From positions 1 through 46,620 of the forward strand of contig JAQVNN010000010.1 in NCBI GenBank assembly GCA_028703105.1: a stretch of 46,620 nt of DNA, written 5' to 3'. This document shows, in pieces, positions 27,630-35,689 of this stretch (position 1 is the stretch's first letter; the number at the start of each line of letters is the position of its first letter). The DNA is from Paludibacter sp. GTDB lineage: Bacteria; Bacteroidota; Bacteroidia; Bacteroidales; Paludibacteraceae. Below the pieces are notes generated by a model. That model was not told the origin of the DNA, searched no databases, and was given only the letters and a program-made list of their open reading frames with translations. Both the position numbers and the translations under genes were made by a program.

Positions 27630-27631
27630 AT

Positions 27632-28711
27632 TTAATGCTTATTCAATAAATGCTGCCACAAATGTAAATAATTCTTTTCACTTATTATGCTCTCCACAAT
27701 GGCTTTATTCTCGGACATACGCTGCGTCATCTTTTTAATTTCATCTAAGCTATCGGATTTAATGTTTTCAATATCAAAGACTTCACATTGATTGCGAAGA
27801 AAAAAGGGATATGATGTGATACTGGTTCTCATATACACTTTCTTCCCTAAGTATAACAAAGCCAATATATTTCCCAAGCCTTGCTGCCGGTTGTGATTCA
27901 TCAATGCAACATCAACTTCAGATAACAATTTTGCATACGTTACAGCATCTAACAGTTCAGTAAGTGCTATAAAGTTATCTCCAAAATACCGCTTTCCCCT
28001 CTCAGTTACTTGTTTTTTGTATGCAGGACTTCCCCCGTAAGAAAGTGGGCAATAAATTTTTAACCGCGCGTTCCGGTGTTTTGATAACGCTTCAAGAACC
28101 TCAATATGTCTATTGGAAGGATCTGCTGAGTTGCCAAGCAGAAACACGGGAAAATCATCTTGTTTTTTTAATGGGATACTTTTCAGGTTATCCAGGTTAA
28201 CCGGAATAGGATACAAGATTGGCACATACTCAGCTTCCGAACTATAATTTTTCCTTACAAAATCAACATCTTCCTCAACAAAAGCTGCAATCTCCGGAAA
28301 AACAGGTATGATCCTGCGTCTGAGATACTCATAAATCCGGGTTTTAATATTTTTATTTCTCTTATAATATGAATAAATATCATTTCCCCACACTACCCAG
28401 GTCGATTTTTGCAGTCTTTTTTTATTCAAAAACCAGAACAAGAGTGTTGGATCATAAGATAAGTAATGAAAATATACCCATTTGAATTTATGTAACGAAA
28501 ATAAGACTTTTACAACATGAAAAGGATTTCTCACATGCAAGATTCTGGAACTGAGTTTTTTTTGCAAATCGCTCTTTTGTTTATCAATCTTTCCAAAGCC
28601 AAACAAAAAGACATGTTGATCAAGTGAGATATGCTGATCCAACATACTCAGTAAAGAATGGCTGTAATTTGACTCACAGGCAAATACATGTAAATATTGT
28701 GGGGTTTTCAT
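27632..28711 (-). CDS. WecF-like (GT56) 4-acetamido-4,6-dideoxygalactose transferase
   Basis: A 359-residue glycosyltransferase resembling WecF of enterobacterial common antigen synthesis, which transfers Fuc4NAc from dTDP-Fuc4NAc to an undecaprenyl-linked acceptor at the inner membrane. Family-like segments are HVFACESNYSHSL, WVVWGNDIYSYY, FLLGNSADPSNRHIEVL, LKIYCPLSYGG and LMNHNRQQGLGNILALLYLGKKVY. ATG at 28711 is used; the codon at 28729 is TTG. It sits 27 nt after wecB and 2 nt before a sugar aminotransferase, a setting that supports an amino-deoxyhexose donor. The exact donor and acceptor are inferred, not shown. Confidence 0.8.
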   Translation of the reverse strand: MKTPQYLHVFACESNYSHSLLSMLDQHISLDQHVFLFGFGKIDKQKSDLQKKLSSRILHVRNPFHVVKVLFSLHKFKWVYFHYLSYDPTLLFWFLNKKRLQKSTWVVWGNDIYSYYKRNKNIKTRIYEYLRRRIIPVFPEIAAFVEEDVDFVRKNYSSEAEYVPILYPIPVNLDNLKSIPLKKQDDFPVFLLGNSADPSNRHIEVLEALSKHRNARLKIYCPLSYGGSPAYKKQVTERGKRYFGDNFIALTELLDAVTYAKLLSEVDVALMNHNRQQGLGNILALLYLGKKVYMRTSITSYPFFLRNQCEVFDIENIKSDSLDEIKKMTQRMSENKAIVESIISEKNYLHLWQHLLNKH

Positions 28712-28738
28712 TTTATATGTTTGAATCAAAAAGCAACG

Positions 28739-29809
28739 CTACATTTTCCCAATCTCTTTTGCCGCCACTTCCGCTGCTCTCCCATTCCCGTACAAATCAA
28801 CAGAAAAAACGGATTGCCTGTTACTGAAAAACTGAAACGCATCCAGCAACAAGTTCGGGTTGGTACCAACTATCCTGTTATAACCATGCTGAACCAGTTC
28901 GACCCACTCGGTTTGTTCGCGGAGGGTAATGCAATGTTTCCCGAAGAAGAAGGCTTCTTTCTGTACTCCACCACTATCGGTCACAACCAACTTACAATGC
29001 TTTAACAACATGATCATATCAAAATAACCTACCGGGTCGATGATGGTAAAGGCCGGTTGTAGGTTCATTTGTTGCAGGATGTTGCGGGTACGGGGATGTA
29101 ACGGAACTACCACCTGAACCTCTTTGTTGATCTTATTCAAGCCTGAGATAATTTCTTGCAATTTAACCGAATCGTCGGTATTTTCCTGACGGTGAATAGT
29201 TGCCAGCACAAAATCAGTTAAGCCAAGCTGGCTGATAATCCGTGATTTCTCCTGAGCCTTTTGTGCATAATACAAAGCGGCATCCTGCATCACATCACCA
29301 TTTTTTACGATTTGCACAGGATAGGCATCAAAACCTTCCCGTTTCAGGTTTTGAACCGCTGTATCAGTTGGACAAAGCAACAAATTCGAAATCCGGTCGG
29401 TGAGGATGCGGTTGATTTCTTCCGGCATGGCCATATTGAAAGAACGCAAACCGGCTTCTACATGAATCACAGGAATGTTTAATTTAACCGCTGCCAATGC
29501 TCCCGCCAAGGTCGAATTTGTATCTCCATATACCAACACGCCTTCCGGCTTATCTTTCAAAAGGATATGTTCGATACCTTCCAGCATTCTGCCGGTCATA
29601 GCCCCATGTGTAACTCCATTTATGTCTAAATGATAAGCCGGTTTGGGAATTGCCATTTCTTCAAAAAACACGTCCGACATATTGGAGTCGAAATGTTGTC
29701 CCGTATGGATAATTTGCTCTTTGATACCGCAAAGTGTAAACTGACGGCTTAAAGTCGCAGCTTTTACGAATTGCGGACGAGCGCCGATGACTGTTAAGAT
29801 ATTACGCAT
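28739..29809 (-). CDS. wecB: UDP-N-acetylglucosamine 2-epimerase (non-hydrolysing)
   Basis: This cytoplasmic enzyme interconverts UDP-GlcNAc and UDP-ManNAc for surface glycans. The 356 residues are typical. Motifs include IGARPQFVKAA at the start, HTGQHFDSNMSDVFF, VYGDTNSTLAGALAA, HVEAGLRSFNMAMPEEINR and the C-terminal VTDSGGVQKEAFFFGKHCITLREQTEW. Its start overlaps the end of the GT4 gene by 8 nt, so they are translationally coupled. No UDP-ManNAc dehydrogenase (wecC) is nearby, so ManNAc may be used directly or oxidised by an enzyme encoded elsewhere. Confidence 0.95.
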   Translation of the reverse strand: MRNILTVIGARPQFVKAATLSRQFTLCGIKEQIIHTGQHFDSNMSDVFFEEMAIPKPAYHLDINGVTHGAMTGRMLEGIEHILLKDKPEGVLVYGDTNSTLAGALAAVKLNIPVIHVEAGLRSFNMAMPEEINRILTDRISNLLLCPTDTAVQNLKREGFDAYPVQIVKNGDVMQDAALYYAQKAQEKSRIISQLGLTDFVLATIHRQENTDDSVKLQEIISGLNKINKEVQVVVPLHPRTRNILQQMNLQPAFTIIDPVGYFDMIMLLKHCKLVVTDSGGVQKEAFFFGKHCITLREQTEWVELVQHGYNRIVGTNPNLLLDAFQFFSNRQSVFSVDLYGNGRAAEVAAKEIGKM

Positions 29810-31106
29810 GGGTAGTCAATTGATTAATTAAATTACTCAGTTCTTTTGTCAGGTTCTTTCTGGAAAATTGAGTAACTGAAGTAGTTTTCAAAGTTAATGC
29901 TTTCTGTTGATATTGTTTATAATAGTCCAACAGAACTTTTTTCATCCCATCCACATCTTCATAATCTATCATTATACCTGCACCGGTCTCCTGTAATATT
30001 CGGGCAGCATCACCATCTTTAGGACCAACACCAATCACCGGGCGATTAGACGCCAGGTATTCAAAAAATTTACCGGTTAATATCGATTTAGCATTTGGCG
30101 TTTGGTTAATCAATAACAACAACACTTGGGAGGATTGTTGTTTTTGTATCGCCTGGTCATGCTTGAGATATTCAGTTTTCACCAGGCAATCCTGTAAACC
30201 ATATGAATCGACAGCTTCTATGACAGCAAAATCCACTTTTCCAATCAGCTGAATCTTAAGCTCTGATTTCATTATTTTCTGCTCGTCACAAAGTTGCTGT
30301 AATGCTTGCCATAACACAATAGGATTACGAGCGGCATTCATGGTCCCAATATGAGAAATTGAGAAACAATCATCTAACGCAGGGGCATCTATTTTCATGT
30401 CCTGATCATCAAACCCGTTGGGAATAACATAAATTTGTGTAGTGTACTTAGATTCAAACTCTTCTCGCATCCCTGCTGAAACTACTGTAACAGCATCTGC
30501 ACCTTGAATCACTTTACACTCCAATCGATGGTTTTTGGCATCTGCCCATTTCGTTAAATGTAATTCTTTATAAAAATCTATATTTGTCCACGGATCACGA
30601 AAATCGGCAATCCACGGAATCTTAGGGAAGATACGCTTTAGTTTCAATCCAATTAAATGCATCGAATGAGGAGGGCCATTGGTTATGATGGCATCAACAG
30701 GATGTTGCTCAACATATTGCTTCAGATATTTCACAGCAGGTCTCACCCAAAATTTTCTGGGATCCGGTATAAATAGATTACCGCGCAACCATACCGACAG
30801 CTTATCTTTCCAGTCTCTCTCCTTTGAATCTGAAACAAATCCGGCTTGTATGGCCTTGTCTTTCTTCCCTGTAAATCTGCGGTACAGGGCGTAAGGCTCC
30901 CAAATCGGGCGGCGAATAACGGTAATACCCGCCGGCACATCATCCTCGAAACTTGCATCAATCACCGGATAATCCGCATTTTCAGGAGCGTATATCACAG
31001 GCTCCCAGCCAAAATCGCGCAGGTATTTGACAAACTTCACCCACCGTTGCACGCCGGAGCCGCCACTGGGAATCCAGTAATATGTGATAATCAGCACTTT
31101 TCTCAT
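29802..31106 (-). CDS. Family 4 glycosyltransferase
   Basis: A 434-residue GT-B fold glycosyltransferase, probably at the inner membrane. The N-terminal domain begins VLIITYYWIPSGGSGVQRWVKFV, has the recognisable ITNGPPHSMHLIGL and WIADFRDPWTN segments, and the C-terminal donor domain includes VIPNGFDD and FFEYLASNRPVIGVGPKDGDA with the GT4 acidic/glycine pattern. It is the first gene of a five-gene operon driven by the TAnnTTTG element at 31167-31174 and overlaps wecB by 8 nt. Sugar donor and acceptor cannot be told from sequence. Confidence 0.88.
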   Translation of the reverse strand: MRKVLIITYYWIPSGGSGVQRWVKFVKYLRDFGWEPVIYAPENADYPVIDASFEDDVPAGITVIRRPIWEPYALYRRFTGKKDKAIQAGFVSDSKERDWKDKLSVWLRGNLFIPDPRKFWVRPAVKYLKQYVEQHPVDAIITNGPPHSMHLIGLKLKRIFPKIPWIADFRDPWTNIDFYKELHLTKWADAKNHRLECKVIQGADAVTVVSAGMREEFESKYTTQIYVIPNGFDDQDMKIDAPALDDCFSISHIGTMNAARNPIVLWQALQQLCDEQKIMKSELKIQLIGKVDFAVIEAVDSYGLQDCLVKTEYLKHDQAIQKQQSSQVLLLLINQTPNAKSILTGKFFEYLASNRPVIGVGPKDGDAARILQETGAGIMIDYEDVDGMKKVLLDYYKQYQQKALTLKTTSVTQFSRKNLTKELSNLINQLTTHA

Positions 31107-31166
31107 TGCCTGTTAATCAAGAAGTGTATCGCTCTTGTATCGTGATTGATTGAATTTTAACGGCAA

Positions 31167-31174
31167 CAAAAATA
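31167..31174 (-). promoter_or_regulatory. Glycan operon promoter, -7 element
   Basis: TATTTTTG on the minus strand, about 60 nt before the GT4 ATG. It is the only promoter-like site upstream of the five tightly packed genes ending at 25988. Confidence 0.55.
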
Positions 31175-31223
31175 CGGATATTATTTTATACGAGAAAGGA
31201 CAATAAGGATTAGAATTATAAAA

Positions 31224-32363
31224 TCATCTTTTGATAAATTTTAAAGTTGTATATCGTCCGGCACTGTTTATTTTCAGATAATAGACACCCTGAGCCAAAC
31301 CGGAGACATTGACTTTATCCGTCGAACCGTTATAAGTTGCCGATAATCTGCCTGCGACATCAAAAACTTCAACAACATCAATTTGCTGGTCTGACAGAAC
31401 ATTAAGAACATCTTTTACCGGATTCGGATAAACAGAAATTGCAACAGGACTATCCAAAAGGTCTATTCCGGACAATGTAAACAGGGAATAAAAATAATTC
31501 GAAGATTTTTGTGTCTGGGCAATATGTTCATTATTCACCTTGTATGGTAAATTATTATTATATGGTAATATCAGATTTTCTGCCGGGCAAGCGCTATCCA
31601 ACATAATTTCTTTTTCAAGTGTCACGATAAAAGCAGCCCCCGAATAACTCGATTCCCTATAGATTACTTCATTATTATTCGATCCGTCATATATAAATTC
31701 TTTTTTTATTGTTGCTTTCCATTCGTTAATAGTGTCATTCCAACAATACTCGGTTTGTAGAATCAAATTTCCGGCTTCATAATCAAATTCCGTTTTGGTT
31801 TTGTTTGACCATTGATTTTCAGATACCAGTATTTGATTGACGATGCTCAAAAGCTCTTTACTTTGTTCATCATAATGATATACTGCCTGTTCGGTTAATA
31901 AAAAATTATTATTTGTAAATACAGAATATTCTATTCCCGACAACAATCCGTCTTCTCCGTAAGAATAAGAGGACTTTCTCCCCGGACTCCATTGACCGTT
32001 AAAATAGTATTCTCGTCTTTTGGTAGATATTTTTTCTTCGTCGTACTCATAAACAATTCTGTCATTAATAGTTAAATCTCCTCCTATGCCATAAAAAGTG
32101 ACTGAAGAAACTATCCTCCCGTTCTCATAATGATGTTCAACGAGGCTCATCAGGGCATAAATCATGTGAGTAGTGTCTCGTACTACAAAAAACTTCTCAC
32201 TGATCAGTTGACCTTGTTGATTGTATGAGTACTCATACTTGGTAAAGTCGGATACCACAATGCTATCCAATTTCAATAATTTTACATTCGATGTAGCATT
32301 ACATCTGCCTGTTTGAATTAATAAAAAACTCAATAAAACAAATAATGTAGTGGTTGTTTTCAT
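31224..32363 (-). CDS. T9SS cargo protein with type A sorting domain
   Basis: A 379-residue secreted protein of unknown function. A signal peptide (KTTTTLFVLLSFLLIQTGRC) begins it. Residues about 35-265 contain several tyrosine-rich repeats of the type YDEEKISTKRREYYFNGQW, suggesting a repetitive beta structure like RHS/YD-style or toxin-immunity-like repeat proteins. The last 75 residues form a type A C-terminal sorting domain: ISVYPNPVKDVLNV, VEVFDVAGRL, LAQGVYYLKI and a basic end. It should be exported by T9SS, trimmed by PorU and left on the surface. It lies 49 nt after the methyltransferase and directly upstream of the glycan operon. Confidence 0.85.
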   Translation of the reverse strand: MKTTTTLFVLLSFLLIQTGRCNATSNVKLLKLDSIVVSDFTKYEYSYNQQGQLISEKFFVVRDTTHMIYALMSLVEHHYENGRIVSSVTFYGIGGDLTINDRIVYEYDEEKISTKRREYYFNGQWSPGRKSSYSYGEDGLLSGIEYSVFTNNNFLLTEQAVYHYDEQSKELLSIVNQILVSENQWSNKTKTEFDYEAGNLILQTEYCWNDTINEWKATIKKEFIYDGSNNNEVIYRESSYSGAAFIVTLEKEIMLDSACPAENLILPYNNNLPYKVNNEHIAQTQKSSNYFYSLFTLSGIDLLDSPVAISVYPNPVKDVLNVLSDQQIDVVEVFDVAGRLSATYNGSTDKVNVSGLAQGVYYLKINSAGRYTTLKFIKR

Positions 32364-32412
32364 AATCGTATTATATTTAGAAGTGTGGTTAATTTTAATA
32401 CTAATCTTTTTA

Positions 32413-33192
32413 TCAAATACTGACGGTAATCAAATAATATCCACAAGTATTATAAAAATTCTTCAGATACGGGATGCAACTCAACAATTTATACGTTTCG
32501 CGTGGTTTTAATCCAAATTTGACTTCATAATTCGGATTGATAAAATACAATGTCCTGCGCCTTATATCATATTGGTTGTTTCTACATAGCTTCTCAAATC
32601 TTTCTATGCTGATGCCGGTTTCTTTGATTTCCAGCAAACCTTTAACGGTAGCATCATTTTCACCAAAAGTTTTCAGTATACCTTTGTATAAGAACCGTGG
32701 AAGCAAATGGAAAAACGGCAGCACCGACAGAAACTTATTCCGGCACATCTGCTGATGCCCGCCAAAAGGATTCTGCCAGGGAGGAAATGCCACGAAAATC
32801 ACAGCTCCCTCATTCAAAAACTGTTTGATAAAACCCAGAAATCTGTCCTGATCGTGAATATGTTCGATAACATCCCGGATAATCAGGAGATCAAACCGGC
32901 CGAAACACGCTGGAGTATCGTAGACATCTCTGCAAATCAGATCAATATTTGAAACACCTGTATAGAATTTCATTCCGTTATCAATTTTCGATTGACTCAG
33001 ATCCATGCCAACACAAGTACAACCCAAATTAACAAACGGCTTTAAATTACCACCTTCTCCACAACCAATTTCAAGAACCGTTAGTGATGCCTCAACATTT
33101 TTTTCTTGTTGAATAAACGGAATGACATACTTTTCAGTCGTGTAAACCTGTTCATTAAAATAACGCTGTTTATCTGAATGCCTCTTTTGCAT
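32413..33192 (-). CDS. SAM-dependent class I methyltransferase
   Basis: A 259-residue cytoplasmic methyltransferase. The SAM-binding motif I is VLEIGCGEGGNLKPF, followed by the acidic motif GMDLSQSKIDNG and motif IV FDLLIIRDVIEHIHDQ, a typical Methyltransf_11/23 pattern. The C-terminal half has an FPPWQNPFGGHQQMC segment seen in lipid- or sugar-modifying methyltransferases. ATG at 33192 is used; the upstream alternative is TTG. It lies 83 nt after gltX and 49 nt before the T9SS cargo gene. Given the glycan neighbours a sugar substrate is possible but unsupported by any specific motif. Confidence 0.85.
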   Translation of the reverse strand: MQKRHSDKQRYFNEQVYTTEKYVIPFIQQEKNVEASLTVLEIGCGEGGNLKPFVNLGCTCVGMDLSQSKIDNGMKFYTGVSNIDLICRDVYDTPACFGRFDLLIIRDVIEHIHDQDRFLGFIKQFLNEGAVIFVAFPPWQNPFGGHQQMCRNKFLSVLPFFHLLPRFLYKGILKTFGENDATVKGLLEIKETGISIERFEKLCRNNQYDIRRRTLYFINPNYEVKFGLKPRETYKLLSCIPYLKNFYNTCGYYLITVSI

Positions 33193-33260
33193 GATTTCAG
33201 TTTTCAATTTTAAAGTCGCTGGTATCCAGAATCCAGTTTACGGTCTATAGCCCGCCATTA

Positions 33261-33274
33261 TTCGCTAATCGTTA
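33261..33274 (+). repeat. Two-copy heptamer repeat
   Basis: TTCGCTA-ATCGTTA lies in the gap between gltX and the methyltransferase. It is a short relative of the longer heptamer arrays at 35604 and 43431. Confidence 0.35.
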
Positions 33275-33275
33275 A

Positions 33276-34790
33276 TTAAATTTTCTCAATCGCTCTTTTT
33301 AAGCGGAATAACGTTTCTTCCTTTCCTATAATTTCAATGATATCAAACATGTGTGGCCCCTTCGACTCTCCTACGATGCAAAGCCGGAAAGCATTCATCA
33401 CCGCGCCCATACCATACCCCTGTTCTTCCATCCATTTTTTAACCACATATTCGGTATTGGCAGCTGAGAAATCTTCCGTTTTTTCTAATAAATCTATCAA
33501 ACCAAGCATGTGACTTGGAGAATCTGCTTTCCAGCGTTTTTTAATCGCTGTTTCACAATAGCTTTCAGGTGTCTGAAAAAAGAAAGACGACTGATCCCAG
33601 ATTTCATGCACAAAATTGGCTCTTTCCCGTACCAGTCCGACTATTCTTTTTACTTTTTCAGAATCCTCAATAATATCTTTTTCAATCAGCAGATGTTGAA
33701 ACAAATCTGTTATTTCTTCCAGGGGTTTCAGTTGCAAATACTGATGATTGAACCATTTACCTTTTTCATAATCGAATTTCGCCCCACTTTTACTAACGCG
33801 TTCCAGTGAAAACAACTCAATCAATTCATCCATGGAGAAAATTTCTTGTTCTGTTCCGGAATTCCATCCGAGCAAAGCCAAAAAGTTCACTACTGCTTCA
33901 GGAAAATAACCCGACTCCCTGTAACCCGAAGAAACCGAACCTGATTTAGGGTCGTTCCATTCCAGCGGAAACACTGGGAAACCTAAGCGGTCACCATCTC
34001 TCTTACTGAGTTTCCCATTTCCATCGGGTTTCAGCAACAAAGGCAGGTGTGCAAACTGAGGCATATCGGCTTCCCAACCTAAATACTGATACAAGAGCAC
34101 ATGCAAAGGAGCCGATGGCAACCATTCTTCACCGCGAATCACGTGCGAGATTTCCATCAGGTAATCATCGACTACATTAGCCATGTGATAAGTCGGCAAA
34201 CCATCGGATGATTTAAACAACACCTTATCGTCGATAACGGAAGAATTGATACGCACTTCACCCCGGATTAAATCCTGTACTATAATTTCCTGATTGGGTT
34301 CTATTTTGATACGCACCACATACTGTTCACCTGAAGCAATGCGATTTTTCACTTCTTCAGCCGGTAAAGTAAGCGAGTTCTTCATCAATCCGCGTGTCGT
34401 TGCGTCATACTGAAAATTAGGGATTTCCGCTCTTTTCATTTCCAGTTCGGTCGGTGTATCGAAAGCAATGTACGCCAATCCAGCATCCAGCAATTGATCA
34501 ACGTATTGTCTGTAAATGGATTTCCTTTCGCTTTGGCGATAAGGAGCATGCGTACCTTGATTTTCAGCGCCGATACCTTCATCAATATGAATACCAAGCC
34601 AGTTCAATGCTTCCACGATATAGTCCTCAGCACCCGGCACAAAACGGGCAGAATCCGTATCCTCGATGCGCAATAACATGTCGCCACCGTGTTTTTTTGC
34701 AAAAAGATAATTATACAAGGCAGTTCTCACACCCCCGATGTGAAGCGGTCCGGTCGGACTCGGGGCAAATCTTACTCTTACTTTCTTCAT
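33276..34790 (-). CDS. gltX: Glutamyl-tRNA synthetase
   Basis: A class I synthetase attaching glutamate to tRNA-Glu (and possibly tRNA-Gln for later amidation). The 504 residues are normal. The HIGH-type motif is in [21 protein letters not shown] at the start, the [10 protein letters not shown] segment follows, and the KMSKS-type motif is KLSKRDG in the middle; the helical anticodon-binding domain is complete. A near-ideal promoter lies at 34812-34842. No strong terminator follows, so the methyltransferase and T9SS cargo gene may be partly read from the same promoter. Confidence 0.97.
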   Translation of the reverse strand: MKKVRVRFAPSPTGPLHIGGVRTALYNYLFAKKHGGDMLLRIEDTDSARFVPGAEDYIVEALNWLGIHIDEGIGAENQGTHAPYRQSERKSIYRQYVDQLLDAGLAYIAFDTPTELEMKRAEIPNFQYDATTRGLMKNSLTLPAEEVKNRIASGEQYVVRIKIEPNQEIIVQDLIRGEVRINSSVIDDKVLFKSSDGLPTYHMANVVDDYLMEISHVIRGEEWLPSAPLHVLLYQYLGWEADMPQFAHLPLLLKPDGNGKLSKRDGDRLGFPVFPLEWNDPKSGSVSSGYRESGYFPEAVVNFLALLGWNSGTEQEIFSMDELIELFSLERVSKSGAKFDYEKGKWFNHQYLQLKPLEEITDLFQHLLIEKDIIEDSEKVKRIVGLVRERANFVHEIWDQSSFFFQTPESYCETAIKKRWKADSPSHMLGLIDLLEKTEDFSAANTEYVVKKWMEEQGYGMGAVMNAFRLCIVGESKGPHMFDIIEIIGKEETLFRLKRAIEKI

Positions 34791-34811
34791 TGATTTTTAG
34801 TAAATAATGTG

Positions 34812-34842
34812 CAAAAATAAGAAAAAAGAAACTCATGGCAAA
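34812..34842 (-). promoter_or_regulatory. gltX promoter (-33 and -7)
   Basis: On the minus strand TTTG (34839-34842) is followed after exactly 19 nt by TATTTTTG (34812-34819), the same arrangement as at gapA; the -7 element ends 21 nt before the ATG. Confidence 0.75.
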
Positions 34843-34929
34843 TCATTTACCGGTATTAATGAGAATCTGGTGTTGGAAGTAATAATGATATTACAATTTT
34901 ACATCAAAGACCTTCAGCTGTAAATGTTT

Positions 34930-35126
34930 GCTGCCAGAGGCAGCGAAGTTTAGTAACCAGCCAGTTTACTGGCTGAAACACGTTACAACCCCGAACATCG
35001 GCTTCCAGAGGAAGCCAACTCTTTTACACCAAAGTGTCGCTACCTCCGGCAACTCCATAAGGAGTGTAGTCATTACAATCCAGTAAGCAAGCTTACTGGT
35101 TACTAAACTTTGCTTCCTCCGGAAGC
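34930..35126. repeat. REP-like palindrome cluster
   Basis: This accounts for the 432-nt gap 34791-35222. Short palindromes alternate: GCTGCC-3 nt-GGCAGC-like at 34930-34944, a CAGCCAGT/ACTGGCTG hairpin at 34958-34975, GGCTTCC-3 nt-GGAAGCC at 35000-35016, a CCAGTAAGC/GCTTACTGG hairpin at 35080-35099, and GCTTCC-3 nt-GGAAGC at 35112-35126. Arms 34942-34960 and 35096-35114 are inverted copies with one mismatch in 19, so the whole block is an imperfect inverted repeat centred near 35028. No open frame of note lies here. Confidence 0.7.
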
Positions 35127-35190
35127 TTTGGGCTTGTATTATTGGTAGCGAACAAGATTATCAATATGCTCTTTCAGGATAGTATAAAAC

Positions 35191-35216
35191 AAAAAAACCG
35201 ACTAAACGTCGGCTTA
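35191..35216 (-). terminator. Terminator after the tRNA-Val pair
   Basis: CCGAC (35198-35202) pairs with GTCGG (35208-35212) around a 5-nt loop; seven T follow on the minus strand. It begins 11 nt after the second tRNA. Confidence 0.75.
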
Positions 35217-35222
35217 TTTATG

Positions 35223-35297
35223 TGGGCGTTGACGGATTCGAACCGCCGACCCTCTGCTTGTAAGGCAGATGCTCTGAACCAGCTGAGCTAAACGCCC
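35223..35297 (-). tRNA. tRNA-Val (anticodon TAC)
   Basis: A complete 75-nt cloverleaf: acceptor GGGCGTT/AACGCCC, D-arm GCTC/GAGC, anticodon stem TCTGC/GCAGA with loop CTTACAA (anticodon TAC, reading GUA and related valine codons), and T-loop TTCGAAT. The discriminator base is A and CCA is not encoded. It is identical to the copy at 35336-35410 and followed by a terminator. Confidence 0.95.
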
Positions 35298-35335
35298 GAG
35301 AAAGATGTGTGTTTTATTATAATATCGATTTGATG

Positions 35336-35410
35336 TGGGCGTTGACGGATTCGAACCGCCGACCCTCTGCTTGTAAGGCAGATGCTCTGAACCAGCTGAG
35401 CTAAACGCCC
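35336..35410 (-). tRNA. tRNA-Val (anticodon TAC), first of two copies
   Basis: Identical over all 75 nt to the copy at 35223-35297, 38 nt away. On the transcribed strand it comes first, just after the promoter at 35448-35477, so both copies probably arise from one precursor. CCA is not encoded. Confidence 0.95.
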
Positions 35411-35447
35411 GATATTTTACATCAATATCTTTACTTCTAAAGCGGTG

Positions 35448-35477
35448 CAAAGATACTATTAATTTTGAATTCTCAAA
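35448..35477 (-). promoter_or_regulatory. tRNA-Val promoter (-33 and -7)
   Basis: On the minus strand TTTG (35474-35477), 18 nt, then TATCTTTG (35448-35455), 37 nt before the first tRNA-Val. Confidence 0.7.
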
Positions 35478-35603
35478 AAAGTTTTGAAAAAAAAACAAGC
35501 TTACAGATTAATTTATTTTTAGAATTGCCTCTTTTATTTTCCTGTAATACATCATTCTGCAAACTACAAAATTGGGAATCGCTTATACATACGCAACAAA
35601 TCA

Positions 35604-35631
35604 TTCGCTATCGGCTATTCGCTATTCACTA
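35604..35631 (+). repeat. Heptamer tandem array
   Basis: Four period-7 units, TTCGCTA, TCGGCTA, TTCGCTA, TTCACTA, end 8 nt before the S46 peptidase promoter element. Confidence 0.55.
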
Positions 35632-35639
35632 AAAAACCC

Positions 35640-35647
35640 TACCTTTG
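35640..35647 (+). promoter_or_regulatory. S46 peptidase promoter, -7 element
   Basis: TACCTTTG is an exact TAnnTTTG match 42 nt before the ATG at 35690. The expected -33 position falls inside the heptamer array, where no TTTG is seen. Confidence 0.6.
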
Positions 35648-35689
35648 TGCTTAATTATACTAAATTTACTCAAAAAGAATACATTACAA

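Noticed and set aside
35214-35498. A 94-residue open frame on the minus strand across the tRNA region
   Set aside because: It consists of two translated tRNA-Val copies plus spacer (the repeated AQLV-type peptide) and is not a gene.
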